Source of the DNA: Chinchilla lanigera
Lineage: Eukaryota > Chordata > Mammalia > Rodentia > Chinchillidae
DNA: 64,000 nt
Assembly: GCF_000276665.1 (NCBI RefSeq)
Contig: NW_004955417.1
Span: 20,960,263 to 21,024,262 of the forward strand
Reading direction: 5' to 3'
Positions 48,630 to 59,884 of the stretch are shown here, piece by piece (the stretch's first letter is position 1; the number at the start of each line of letters is the position of its first letter). The notes under the pieces are model-generated. The model saw nothing but the letters and a program-made list of their open reading frames with translations, had not been told where the DNA came from and searched no databases. Both the position numbers and the translations under genes were made by a program.

Positions 48630-49574
48630 CCATACTTTCAGATCTAGTTCTAACATTGACTTATTCCATTTGGTTTCATTATCATTTCTCAACACTTTGA
48701 CTAGTCACGTGTGTACTCACTGTTTTTTCCTCATCATCTGAATCAGAGGCCTGCACTCCCTGTGTCTGTATCAGTCAATTCTTGTTCCAGTTCACTGCCA
48801 CAAAGCTCACAGGACCAAAGTCAAAGTCCTCATCATCATTCATCATTTCCATTGTCATCATCACCGTTATCCACCAACACCCCTCTTCTCTTATGAAAAC
48901 ATGTATTTCATCATAGTGGATCACTTCATCATCCACGCATGAGTAATCTGATGATTCACTTTTAACCTCTTCCAAAACGTGAAAATCTGTTTTTTCATGT
49001 GCCACTGTGCTGAACTGGGCTACCTCTACTAGAAAAATCAAAATAAAACTTTTACGAAAAACAAATCCTACAGTGGTGTGGGTATATTATACCCTCTGTT
49101 ATGCTCAGGTAAACATACTCAAAACCTGTGAGACAGAGCGTCATGTGGGTGCACATCCTGGTTTGGCACTTTCACACACATGCTCACACCTTGCTGTTTG
49201 TCATACCAAATGGGGTAAATACAAATATTGCTTCTTGTTTCCCCCCAGGAGCTACTGAGACACACAGCCAGTGACTATTAAGCTAAAGTAAAAATTTACA
49301 ACAGAAAACGAAGGCATATGTTATGCCCTTTGCAAAGCGGGTGATTATTTAAGACTGAGACTAAAAAAATGGGTAATCCTCCCATTGTGATTGTGTGAGA
49401 GACAGCCAAGGGTGACAGGACAGGGAGCAGCCGAGAAGTAAGCTCTACCATCTGTGATAAGAACCAAGGTCCAGCTTGTGACATTCTCAGAAACAGCTGG
49501 GTCTGAAAGTGTTGGCCTTAAATACCGCAGGCTGCTAAAATGCTTGTCCTGTTGCCTACCTCCAACCAAAAAAT
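48630..49574. other. Non-coding sequence, partly acidic-coding on the minus strand
   Basis: 48775-49041 minus encodes an acidic stretch considered with the transposase relic. 49050-49570 is unique and unassigned. Confidence 0.35.
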
Positions 49575-50765
49575 AAGCAGAAAGCCATGGATAATCTCAG
49601 AAGAAGTGTAAATTGCTAATAAATACTTAAGTTTTCAACATCTCTGGCCATTACAGAAATGCAAACTAAAACAATACTGAGATTTCAATACTGAGATTTC
49701 TAGAAAAAAAGACTATTGTCATGAAATCAAATAATAGCAAATGCTGCTGAGGCTGTGGAAAAGAAGATGTTTTATGTATTGATAGTGGAAATATAAACTA
49801 GTACAAACATTATGAAAATCATTATGGACAATTTTCCAAAACCTAAAACTAGTTATTTGCTATGATTTGTGTTCCCCCAAACCCTCATGCAGTCATGGCT
49901 TGGGCTTATAGAGTTTATGATTAATCCATGGTCCAATGCTGGGATTATGGGTGTGAGTGCTACACCTGCCCTGTGGCGGGAAGTTTCCATACAATGTAAG
50001 GGAGGGAAAGAGGCTTGCTGTTCCAGCTTCTGCTCCTTCCTTCTGCTCTTGCTGCTTTTATTGTTTTCCACAGCCATGGCTGGTTGCCCTCTGCCATGTG
50101 CCACCCTGTCTTGGAGCCAGCCAAATATGGGCTGAAACTTCCACAAACTGTGAAACAAATAAACCTTTCCTTCCTTAATATGGGGTGCTGGGTACTTTGT
50201 CTCAGCAACAAAAAAAGAAACCATGACACTACTCCATTCAAACCAGTTATTCTCCTTCTAAGTGTCTTCTAGAAAGAGTTAAAGACCTCATATTACACTA
50301 TTACATGCATATCCATGTTCATAGCAGCAAAATTCACAACAGCTGAATGTTGGAAGCTGCACTTATGCTCATCAAGAGATGAACAATAAAGACAATGAGT
50401 TATGTACACGCAATGGAGTACTACTCTGCCATATAGAAGGATAAACTTTAGTCACTTGTAGAGAAATGGATGCAAGTTGGGGCAATAAGGTTAAGTGAAA
50501 TAAATCAAACACAGAAGTTTAAATATCACATGGTTTCTGTTAGGTAAGAAACCCAAAATGTAAATAAAAAAATAGATAATACGGAAATGGATATTTTGTG
50601 AAAAATGGGGCCAAGAAATGAGGGAGAGGGGATGAAGAGAGAGAAATAAGATAAAAAAGAATTAAAAAGTGTCATTCATATATACCATCTCCACCCAAAG
50701 ACTGATCATTATGTACTACAAACTTGTACAAATAAAAATTGAAAATGAAAAACAAAATAAAAAAA
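49575..50765 (+). mobile_element. LINE-1 3' end, split by an LTR
   Basis: L1 landmarks: 'aacatctctggccattacag', 'gaaatgcaaactaaaac', 'tgttcatagcagcaaaattc', 'caatggagtactactctgcc', 'gaaatggatgcaagttg', 'gtaagaaacccaaaatg' and 'tacaaacttgtacaaataaa' near the tail. The halves 49575-49857 and 50229-50765 are contiguous once the solo LTR is removed. It is 5'-truncated and non-coding. Confidence 0.8.
49858..50228 (+). mobile_element. Solo LTR, MaLR-like (copy 4)
   Basis: It opens tgctatgatttgtgttcccc and closes aaccatgaca, with 'caaataaacctttcc' (polyadenylation-signal region) about 70 bp before the end. It is inserted in an L1 3' end. Flanks ttatt/ctact agree at only three of five bases. Frames of up to 123 codons across it are repeat-derived. 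Confidence 0.88.
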
Positions 50766-50830
50766 CTGAAGATGTAGCTCACTAGCAGAGCAGTCCGTAA
50801 AGGTTTGATTTCCAGTACTGGCAGTAAAAC
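50764..50830 (+). mobile_element. Probable degenerate ID-type SINE
   Basis: 'actgaagatgtagctcacta', 'gcagagcagtccgtaaagg' and 'tttgatttccagtactgg' keep the A-box to B-box order of an ID element but with many changes. It directly follows the L1 tail. Confidence 0.5.
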
Positions 50831-51539
50831 CAGGATCTAGGTAGTGAATGTACCCATTGCTCATGGGCACCTGGTGCCGTGTTCCCTCTGCACACAGCAC
50901 TGAATGTATGTGTAACAACACAAATGTGCACACATAGCTGTATTTTCTCTACCAACACAGAAGGCACTATTAAAAATCAGGTAAAATTTAAAAAGAAGAC
51001 TCTCATAGCAGATTAAATAGAAGTAATATTAATTAGGATTTCTTTCTAGCTAAAGAACAATGATGTCAAATGTTCACTATCATTACCTGTTGTATTTGTA
51101 TGGGATTTTGATAGATGAATTTTAGCAGATAATGTTAGTTACATTTGTGATTTGCTTTTTATGTTATTATGAATGTAGTGTGATTAAAGTAAAATTTATT
51201 AAATATTTTTTTCTGCATTTATTGAAAAGATTGTATTATTTCCATCTTCCAATGTTATATGCATTTCTATTAATAAATATTAAAATAATGTATCAACAAT
51301 ACATTTCTGAGTTAGTTATCATATATTATCATTGTTATTTGGGAATGTTTGATTTCCTGATTTCTTTATGAGTTTTTAAACAACTTTCTGAGAGAAATTG
51401 ACCTGTAAATTCCCTCTTTCAAAGAGTCCTCACATGGTTTAGTTATTAAAGCAGTGTATCTTAAACTAAATTGAAAGTGGCCTTTACTTACCTATGACTA
51501 GAAAATATTTACAGAAGATTGTAATTGCATAATTCTAAA
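50831..51539. other. Non-coding sequence
   Basis: AT-rich. No feature recognised. Confidence 0.4.
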
Positions 51540-52640
51540 TGTTTGGATGTTATCTAAATCCATTTTCATTGGCTACCTTCTCTTTGCAAAGATTTTGAAA
51601 GACTGATTTAGCTCTTTTAGTTCTGATTGCAGAATTTTTTATACTTTGCCTTTCTTTCCATCTACTCTTACTAATTACTTGTTTGTTGAGAAAAGGACGC
51701 GATATTCTCTTATCTGAACAATATTCTAAAATTCATTCTTATTAACGGTTATTGATTCCTAATTATATATGCTTTTTAGAATTTTTTGTGGTTAGTTTTA
51801 AGAAGTTGTCTTTGCAATAATCTTTTAAAATTTTAAAGTGTTATTGTTTATACTGTATATTTTCTTATTATTGTATCTTTTCATTTTCTTCACATACATC
51901 ATGCCATTAATTATGATTAATTATGAACTCACTAGCTGCATAGTCTTGGTTATTTATAATGCAACCATGTAAACCAATCTGATTCCCTCTAGGAATCTCT
52001 TTAGCTTTATTTCACAGATTGTTTTGCATATCATTTTCATATTTAACTTACATTTTTCAAGTTTCTATCAAATTTATTCTTGACTTAGAAATGTTTCCAA
52101 GTTTCCAAATATGTAAGAATTTTTTAATTACCTTTTAAAAATTATACTTATTCATGCACATCAGTTGTAAAAATTGATGAGGTTTTACTGATGCTTTTCT
52201 ATATACGCATATATCATGCTTTGATCACGTCAACCCTCCACTCTAGTCACTTTTAATTACTTTTTCCAGGGCAGAGGATATAGCTCAGTGGTATAAGCGC
52301 CTGCCTGGCAAATGCAAGGTAATGAGTTCAATTCCTGGTACCACACACACAAAAAAAAAGCTTGTATTTTTTCCTAATTTAATTTCATTCATGTCACAAA
52401 ATATGCCCATTTTCATATCTATCTTTTAAGCCTTTCTGAGGTCTGACGTGGTATACATTGATGTTTATAAATTCTATGTATATTGAAATAATTTACTTCT
52501 CCCACTGCTGGCCTGTTTTATTCTATTTTGTCATTTATTGACCTTTTACTTCTCCTGGGCTCTCTATTTTTGTCTGCAGAAATTCATTGAAGATGTAGTA
52601 TAAAGGGATTTCTCTAGATCGTTTACCCCTGTTTCTATCA
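51540..52640 (-). mobile_element. Old LINE-1 ORF2 fragment
   Basis: On the plus strand 'tctttagctttatttcacag', 'ttccaaatatgtaagaattt', 'tttaatttcattcatgtcac' and 'ttttgtctgcagaaattcat' track the reverse complement of L1 ORF2 in order. A SINE interrupts it at 52268, and 52140-52260 may be a separate L1 tail. The subfamily is unknown. Confidence 0.55.
52268..52360 (+). mobile_element. ID-like SINE
   Basis: 'agggcagaggatatagctca', 'gtggtataagcgcctgcctg', 'caaatgcaaggtaatgag', B-box-like gttcaattcc, 'ggtacc' and a (ca)n/A tail. The flanking duplication is weak (a tttttcc-type tract on both sides). Confidence 0.88.
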
Positions 52641-53710
52641 TTTCCTGGCCTTATTAGCACAGCATCCCATGAAAGTATTGCTTATTTTTTAGGTGCCTGG
52701 TACACATATAGCCAAAATCTGTTGAAGAGTAATGGTCACTATAGTTCTGAAAGACAATTACCTACCACTATTTTATCATGATTCAGATTCCATTTTTTTT
52801 TTAATTTACCCCATCATGGTGTATGTTTAAATAATTGTTTGATCATTGTCTTTTTGAATGTATTGAAGTCTCATTAACTATGCATTTTTTGTATTGGTTT
52901 CTATTTTCATAGTAAGATTTGTTTGAAACTCCCACACAATAAGAAACTATTTGATATTGCTGAACTACAAAGTGCATCATGTTTAAAATGCAAAGTGATG
53001 GAGTTGATATATCTCTTCTTCATTTACAAACCTGATGGCTTCTTCAGAGACACAACTTGTCACTCCTCAAAATGGCCAAGTATAAACCACACCATCGCTT
53101 TGAAACCTATGCAAGGTTGCCCCCTACTGTCTAATTAGTAACAATATATACATGCAATGTATCCTGAATCTGAGGATGGATTTTCAAATATAAGTGGTCA
53201 GGCAACAATTAAATCATAAACTCACAGAAGCAAAGTGTATCAGCCTAAAGTGATCAAATAATAGTCAGCAGATTAACTGTAGTAGAGAATACAGTTGTCT
53301 CCATTTTCCACCTGGAATTCATTGACACCTTTTAGAGTCCTCACTTCCTACCTGACCACACCTCTTCTTCATCGAGGCATTTTTTACACGATTCTGAAGA
53401 GCTCAAGTGAAAGCATCTGGTTAACATATATTAGAACACAAAAACAAAGAGATATGTTACCTATGTACATTACATGGACATTTTTCGTTGAATGATTATA
53501 TATAACGACATATATTTAGTATATAGGTAACGGAGACCTGCATATTTATGGTATAGCCTGTACATCTATGCTTATAATTTTAATTATTGAAAGTTCATAT
53601 TACAATTATATATATATGACACTTTTGACATTTTTCTGCATATTCTAAATAGAATTTATTTTCCTTAAAGAAAATATGAGATTGGAAAATATGTTTGCAG
53701 ATGTTCTGCT
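52641..53710. other. Non-coding sequence
   Basis: No gene or named repeat recognised. The frames at 52923-53138 and 53295-53495 have no family features. Confidence 0.4.
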
Positions 53711-53723
53711 GAAATTCACTTTA

Positions 53724-53764
53724 TCTACAGCCATACCACCCTGAACGCACCTGATCTCATCTGA
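53724..53764 (+). pseudogene. 5S rRNA-derived fragment (5' third)
   Basis: Forty-one bases match 5S rRNA nucleotides 2-42 (tctacagccatacca, ccctgaacgcacctgatctc) with four differences, all G-to-A or C-to-T. Similarity then drops sharply. No A tail follows. The surroundings read gaaattcactttat before and gaaatactttat after, a near-direct repeat with a 2-base indel, which suggests insertion of a 3'-truncated 5S copy. Alternatively, a full-length, badly decayed 5S pseudogene may continue to about 53810, where 'gacttagatg' recalls acttggatg. Confidence 0.8.
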
Positions 53765-53810
53765 AATACTTTATATTTCATTAGGTTAGGTAATATGACT
53801 TAGATGTCCT

Positions 53811-54622
53811 TTTATCTTTGAAAACTTGCATCACCTGTCAAAAATAAAATAATGAAGTATGTAAAGCTTAATGAAAGTGTTGTAAATCAATATAGATATT
53901 TTCAGTTAGGGTTCAGTAGAAGATGAATAAATACTATAAGTGATATAAGATAAGTGAAACGTGTTATAGGTATTTGACAGTAATATAAACATTGCTGATA
54001 AACAATACCTGAGCTTACAACTGATCTTCAAAAGAAAAAAATGTCATTGTTTTCTCTGGTCTTTCAAATCTCATTCCTGTTTCTCTTGTGATTACTTCTA
54101 ATTAAAAAATATTCAAAGCAAGAATTTCTGGCTAGTACAGTAATAACTCAACTAAATAGCCACATTTGAAACCTTATTATTTTGCCAATTGTATATGTCA
54201 TTTGTAGTCATGTTTCATTTCTATGAAGACAATAGCAAAATCACTGATCATTTTAAAACGATGTAGTCATCCTAAGTACAACCATAAACATTCTAATCCC
54301 TTCTAAAAAAGAACATAAAAATTAGTGTAAATGTTATAATTAATATGAATTCCTTCTTTGGAAGTTGGTGTCTTCATAGACACATCTTCTTTGAAGTTTT
54401 GTAACTTTAATATTGATACATAAATTATTAATAGTTTTTATGTAATATCATATGGGAGTATGAGAGGACAAATAACAGGAAAATGACTATTTTTGTTATT
54501 TCACTATTACTTTAATATTTAATTTGGAACTGATATACCAAAGAAAAACTTTTAACTATTTCAGTCTCATTTTGAACCAAATCATATTTTTGTGCAGGTA
54601 TAGAGAAATAAACGGTAGATAA

Positions 54623-54660
<38 letters not shown>

Positions 54661-55009
54661 GTAGAGATACATGTCCGTCTTTACTCCCCTTTTCCTCTGT
54701 CCTTTGTCCTTGGCAAATACCTCAGTCACTGGTGAACCCTTCATGATGAGATATATAAAACTCCATTCTTAAGACAGAGGTTAAAAGTCATAATGAGAAA
54801 CACCAAAAAGAAAAAGAAAAACAGTTATAATGCAGTTAATAGAGATATCTGTCTACAGAAAACCTAATAAATAATTCAAATATAAGTACCTTACAAAAAT
54901 TACTCAAGACAGATTTCAAATGTTCCTTGTTCCTTTATAAGGATTATTGTTATTGTTATTTTATGTCTACACAAGGAAGACTCGTCACAGGTAAAACAAA
55001 CAATAACAT
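53811..55009. other. Non-coding sequence with a GATA run
   Basis: A (gata)n run lies at about 54617-54660. No gene recognised. Confidence 0.4.
54617..54660. repeat. (GATA)n microsatellite
   Basis: About ten gata units. Confidence 0.95.
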
Positions 55010-55200
55010 AGATTTTAGAATTACGAGTACCTGCCTTAAATGATAGTTGTATTTCTTATTAATTATATGGTCTCCATCATGATACTCAATCTCTCTCAGC
55101 TTCATGATCCTCACTAATAGAAAATGTACATGAAACTAATATGAAAATAAAATTTCACTACATAATTAAAATGCTTGGAACATAATCAGTGTATTAATTT
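55010..55200 (+). mobile_element. MIR relic
   Basis: 'gtacctgccttaaat', 'gatactcaatctctctcag', 'cttcatgatcctcactaata' and 'tgcttggaacataatcagtg' follow the order of the MIR consensus (tgcct..., ctcaacctctctg, cctcatctgtaaaatg, gcctggcacatagta). Confidence 0.55.
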
Positions 55201-55538
55201 CTTTTATATTCAGGAAAATATGGCAGTTTTTTTAAACTTAAGACATGTGCTCTAACATCTTTTTACAAATTAGAAGTGTTTCCTATGAAAATTCTAAAAG
55301 CAAATTCAAACTGTTAATTATATTTAGTAATTTTTGCAAAATGACCCATTTCTAATTAGTCATACACAGCTAATATATCTTTTGAAACACATGAATAGTT
55401 GCCAATTATTAGAAATAATTGAAATTTAGCAATTACTACTTACCTCATTATCAGTCTAAGACTCTATCACACATGTGCATAAACAGGCAGCAGAAACTAT
55501 CTTGCAGTCACTACTATAGCTTAAATTGGAATCTCATT

Positions 55539-55618
55539 AGGGATATAGCTCAGTGCCACAAGAACCTGCCTGAGAAGCGCAAGGTCCTGAGTTCAATTCC
55601 CAGTACCCACCCAAAAAA
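55539..55618 (+). mobile_element. ID-like SINE, slightly 5'-truncated
   Basis: 'agggatatagctcagtgcca', 'gaacctgcctgagaagcgc', 'aaggtcctgagttcaattcc' and a short C/A tail. The target duplication tggaatctcat is perfect (55528-55538 and 55619-55629). The first several bases of the consensus are missing. Confidence 0.92.
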
Positions 55619-55629
55619 TGGAATCTCAT

Positions 55630-56562
55630 CTCAATTCTTAGTCTTTGTCTTGTTTCAAGAGTATCATCTCTGAAATATTCTGATGTACACATGAAAAGGT
55701 TCTAGAGAAAATAATAGGCAGAAAAACTAAACAGAGTCAGGTGATGAGAATTTACCTGAACCTGTAACTGAGCTTGAAATTTTAGAAGTATTATAGTCCA
55801 AGACCTGTTGTTTAAAAGATCAAGGTTCACTTGATTCATGTTACCCTGACTATGGAAAAGTGTAGAGTTTCTAGAAACTATTTAAAAAAAACTGCCAATG
55901 TTGTACATCAGTCATTTCACCAACAGGGATATATTTCTAAAAATCATTAGTCTGACGGACAAATGTCCTGTTCTTAATCTGACAAAGGTCCTGCTACTAT
56001 TCTAACAAATCTCTTTTTCTTGAAATTCTGGAAGTGTTTGGAGCAAGTCTGGAATGTAAACTTTCTATGTAGATGCTAACTGATAACAGAGAAGAATATA
56101 TTCCTAATTGGGGCCACTGAATGTACTTAGGATACAAAAGCTCACACATTTAGTTGTTATATGCAGGCCCCAAATATATTAATGCAAATCAAAGATAACA
56201 TAAAATATGTCCTTAATTATCTTTAAATAATGTAGAGAATCAGAACTGCCTTAGGAAAACCACATTTATATACATGTATGTACAGAATTGACAAATGATG
56301 AATTGATCAATGTTCATTATATCTCCAAAGTTAAATATTTAACTAGTATCATCCAGCATAGCACAAATCTGTGTACCTGTTGTCTGCTCTGATCTCTCCT
56401 TCTGCCAGTGTTTCTCAAATGTGTAACAAAAATTTAATAACAAATATATGCCACTACTTTATGGAATTGGTACAAGGAGTTACGTATGGAGTCGATTTGC
56501 CAATGGTATTTTTCAAAAATAGTTACTTCTCTTGGGAGGGTAACTGGCAATGACATTTTACT
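55630..56562. other. Non-coding sequence
   Basis: No feature recognised. Confidence 0.4.
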
Positions 56563-57425
56563 CTGTAGGTTGCACCTTTATTGATGGCTGTTTTGTTTGT
56601 CTTGCGGAAGCTTTTTAATTTGATATAATCTCACTGGTTGATTCTTGAATGATTCAGTAAAGTTAACACTAAAAAAGTAAATAGCCCAATCACTAAACGG
56701 GCAAGTGAACTGAACAAACATTTCTCAGGAAGAGTAAACAGGTTACTAAGTATATAAAAAAAGTGCCCTTAACTAGGAGGGAAATGTAAACAAAAATCAC
56801 ACTGAGGCTTCATCTTACAGCTGTAAGAATCGTTATTATCAAAAGTAAAAACAGTACTGTTGTGGATATGGGCAAAAAGAAAATCTTCTACAGTGTTGGT
56901 GGGAATGTAAGTTAGTACAGCCATTACAGAAATCAGTATGGAGGTTCCTTGAAAAAAGAAAAAAAAAATAGTTCTACCATTTGATTAGGTACACCACCCT
57001 TCAAATATGCCCCTCAAAGTTAAGTCAGCATAAAACAGAAAGAACTGTGAACCATGCTTATCACAGTAAAATTCACAACTGCATAGGTGTCCATCAACAG
57101 GTAAATAAAGAAAACGTGTCATGCCCTTTGTAGGAAAATAAGTATAACTGGAGACCATCATGGAGGCACAGAAGGTCAGATATGGCATGTTTTTTCCCAT
57201 ATGTGGGATACGGGGGAGAAAAAGAGAGAGACAGAGAGAGAGGGAGAGAAAGAGTATGAAAGTAGAAAACAGAGTACTAAAGCAGAGGACAGGGGTTGGG
57301 GAGGAGCACAGACAGGTGAGCAATCGGGGAAGAGTGATCAAAGTGTGCTATAAGTGTGTATGGGTGTCTCAAAGTGAAACTCACTAGTTTGTATAATTAA
57401 TACGCACTCAATATAGTTGCTTTAT
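56563..57425 (+). mobile_element. LINE-1 with inverted 5' part
   Basis: 56563-56650 ('gtaggttgcacctttattga', 'cttgcggaagctttttaatt') is the reverse complement of L1 ORF2 sequence. From about 56651 the element runs forward ('aacaaacatttctcaggaag', 'gttggtgggaatgtaagtta', 'gaaatcagtatggaggttc', 'caccatcatggaggcac'-type sequence) to a purine-rich 3' UTR. The head-to-head switch is the 5' inversion typical of L1 twin priming. Coding potential is lost. Confidence 0.78.
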
Positions 57426-57444
57426 GTAAAAATATAGTTAAACT

Positions 57445-57668
57445 TTTTGAGGACTTGCTTATGCCAGACAATGTTCTATAAAGCTTCTGTGTATTCATGT
57501 ATTATTTTAAATAACTATAAACAGGGCAATACTATCACTACATACGAAACCCTCCCTGTTCTGTGCACCTAAGGCAGAGAGCTAGTAAATAAACTGCCTA
57601 AGTATTCCAGTACTAATGTAGCGTATTGGTAACATAGAATTGAACCTATGGCCCATGAGTCCAAAATC
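57445..57668 (-). mobile_element. MIR relic
   Basis: 'acttgcttatgccagacaat', 'gttctataaagcttctg', 'cacctaaggcagagagctag' and 'ttgaacctatggc' follow the reverse complement of MIR (tgtgccaggcactgttct, ctgaggcacagagag, attcgaaccc). Confidence 0.6.
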
Positions 57669-57689
57669 AACTAATACAATACTTGACAC

Positions 57690-57990
57690 TTTACTTGTGT
57701 GGCCAAGCCTGGCTTCATGGAAACAGGAAACGCGCAGTTGCACGGGTTCCGGTGCTCACAGGGAACTGCGCTTGCTGTCACAGGCACGTTACGGAGTTCA
57801 TAACTGCTTCACAACCGCTGCCTCTGCCGCCACGGTCACATTGTTTGGGGGTCCATTGTCCAGAGGCCTAGGAGGCTGGAAGGAGGGTGCTGACATTCAC
57901 AGGACAGTTGTCTTCACTTTTCCTTTCACGTCCTCTTCCTCCGAACCAAAGTCTTCTCCAGGGAATGACTAATCCTGCACAATAAATTAC
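57690..57990. other. Local CpG-bearing, GC-richer segment
   Basis: Around a dozen CpG dinucleotides lie within about 300 bp (for example aaacgcgcagttgcacgg, cacgttacggag, gccgccacggtc), far above the window's background. The 110-codon plus frame has no recognisable product. It could be a small regulatory element or a fragment of an unrecognised insertion. Confidence 0.4.
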
Positions 57991-59501
57991 GCCCGAACTC
58001 ACTAGCATAAAACAGATGTAAACAAATATTTTATCCGTAGACCAGTGATTGGTTTATATCACTTATAATGTCTGAGAACTGTGCTTGGAAGACAGCATGA
58101 AGATGACTGCAGCAAGGGGCTGGGGTGATCGCGCAGTGTCTTTGATCTCTCTCTCTCTGCCAATGCAGAGAGAGACTGCATTAGCAGAGACTGCTAAAAA
58201 GGCCACCTGTAAATGGACTCTCCCTGCTGCCTAGGCTTCCTATACAGGTCTGAAAGCATTCAGAATGCTTAGATCAGACTTCCAAGGTTAAGTGAGCTGA
58301 GCTCCCTAAAATAAGAAGAAAAAAGCTGCTGAGCTTTTCTTCCTTTATCTCAGAACTCATCTAGTGTCACTTCTGATGATGTCCTTTGCTTAGGAAAGGC
58401 AATCAGTTTTCCCAAATTCAAGTTTCAAACTGGTAACGGAACCATGGAGTAAGTATACCACAATGAATTTCTTAAATAATTTCTTATAAGGTCAGAAAAG
58501 TAGGACAATTTTTCCACATATATTGAAAACCTCCTCTATTTACTTTGGAACAAGTTGCTATAACTGGATTTGTAGAAAGATTGGGAGGTAAAATGCAGAT
58601 TTTTAGGGAGGCTCACAGCTGACATTTAAAACTTATCCTACCACCTGACCCACTGTGGGTGAATAAATGCTAAATAAATAGTTAAAGTTGAAATGTATTA
58701 TGTATTACCATTTTATTGAACATTCTTTAATGCAAAATGAGTTATGCTTTCATAAAGTTATAAGGATAATTAGAGGATTAGAACATATAAGGTTGATTAG
58801 CAGAGATATTTCCAGGAATAATAGGTTTTAATAAAATCATAGGAAATAGGAAAGGAAATTGGTCCCTAAAAATATTATAGTGGAAATTGGAGTCAGGTGA
58901 TGAGAAAATTGTAGATTTATTATATAATTATTTGACTTCTTTACAAAAAGTAATAGAAATTGACTTTTCTTGAATGCACTGAAGTTAATTCTATTTTTAA
59001 ATGTAGGCAGATACAAACTGTTTAACTATTTATAAAATCTTAAGGCACTGTAGTATGAGAAATCTTTATCAGGGGAGTTGGAAAATTTGGATTTTTCCAT
59101 CTGCTGCTTTCAATATAATAAATTAAATTAAGACTTTCACTAAACCAAATTTAAAGTTCTGTTCATACATCTTCTTAAAAACAGTTTAAATTAAACTTAC
59201 TTATATCAGCCTGGTACACTCAGCAGACTTACCAGCCATATTTACAAACGCAAAAGAAAGAGTCGAAACACAAGTCTTTCAGTAACGTGTGCAATCCAAA
59301 AGACACCACTGTGATATTCATTCCAGGAGCTACTGTTGAGACATAGGATTACAGTAAAATCCTTAGACATATCAAATAAGTAACAAAGGTTTTCATGTTT
59401 CTCAATTCTCAATTTTAAAATTCATGAGATTAAATTCCTACTGTAGAAATGAAAAGCAGCTCAGTTTTCTGCTTCCAATATAAGTACAATGCAACGATAA
59501 A
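57991..59501. other. Non-coding sequence
   Basis: 58118-58150 begins ggggctggggtgatcgcgca and may be a 5' scrap of an ID-type SINE. A perfect hairpin follows at 58150-58175. The rest is AT-rich and unassigned. Confidence 0.4.
58150..58175. repeat. Perfect inverted repeat (hairpin)
   Basis: Arms of 11 bp (tctctctctgc / gcagagagaga) are separated by the 4-base loop caat. It lies in a CT-rich context. Confidence 0.85.
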
Positions 59502-59506
59502 CACAA

Positions 59507-59879
59507 AGTCATGGTTTGTTTCTGGATGTTCCCCCAAAGTCTCATGCAGTCATGTAGGGGGTGGGCTTTCTGACAGCTGAATCCAGAGTATGTGATCTGT
59601 TCATTGTCTAGTGCTGGGGTTAGGGGTGTGAGGGCTGCACCCGCCCTGGTGCAGGACGTTGCATACACCATGAGGGAGGGGAAGAGTCTTGCCCTGCCCT
59701 TTGCCCCTTTTTGCTCTTGTTGTTCTGCTGTCTTCTGCCACCACGAACTGTTGGCCTCTGCCATGACGCCCTGCCTTGGAGTCAGCTGAGTGTTGACGGA
59801 ACCCTCCATAACCCTCTCCTCCCTTAATTTTGGGCATCAGGTATTTTGCCTCAGCAACAAGAGAAGAGTAACTAAGACA
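59507..59879 (+). mobile_element. Solo LTR, MaLR-like (copy 5)
   Basis: It opens agtcatggtttgtttctgg (first base changed from T) and closes aactaagaca. A perfect target duplication, cacaa, lies at 59502-59506 and 59880-59884. Internal sequence matches the other copies ('gggtgtgagggctgcaccc', 'cttaattttgggcatcagg'). Confidence 0.9.
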
Positions 59880-59884
59880 CACAA

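Noticed and set aside
48775..49041. Acidic 88-codon minus frame as an intact gene
   Set aside because: It derives partly from an imperfect catcat/tcatca-rich tract, is isolated, and no downstream coding continues in frame.
49853..50272. Several overlapping frames of 73-123 codons on both strands
   Set aside because: They lie in a solo LTR, and similar frames recur in the other copies (for example 414-899, 44378-44618, 59438-59882). They are repeat shadows.
57640..57972. 110-codon plus frame as a gene
   Set aside because: No recognisable domain; the frame is open because the segment is GC-richer.
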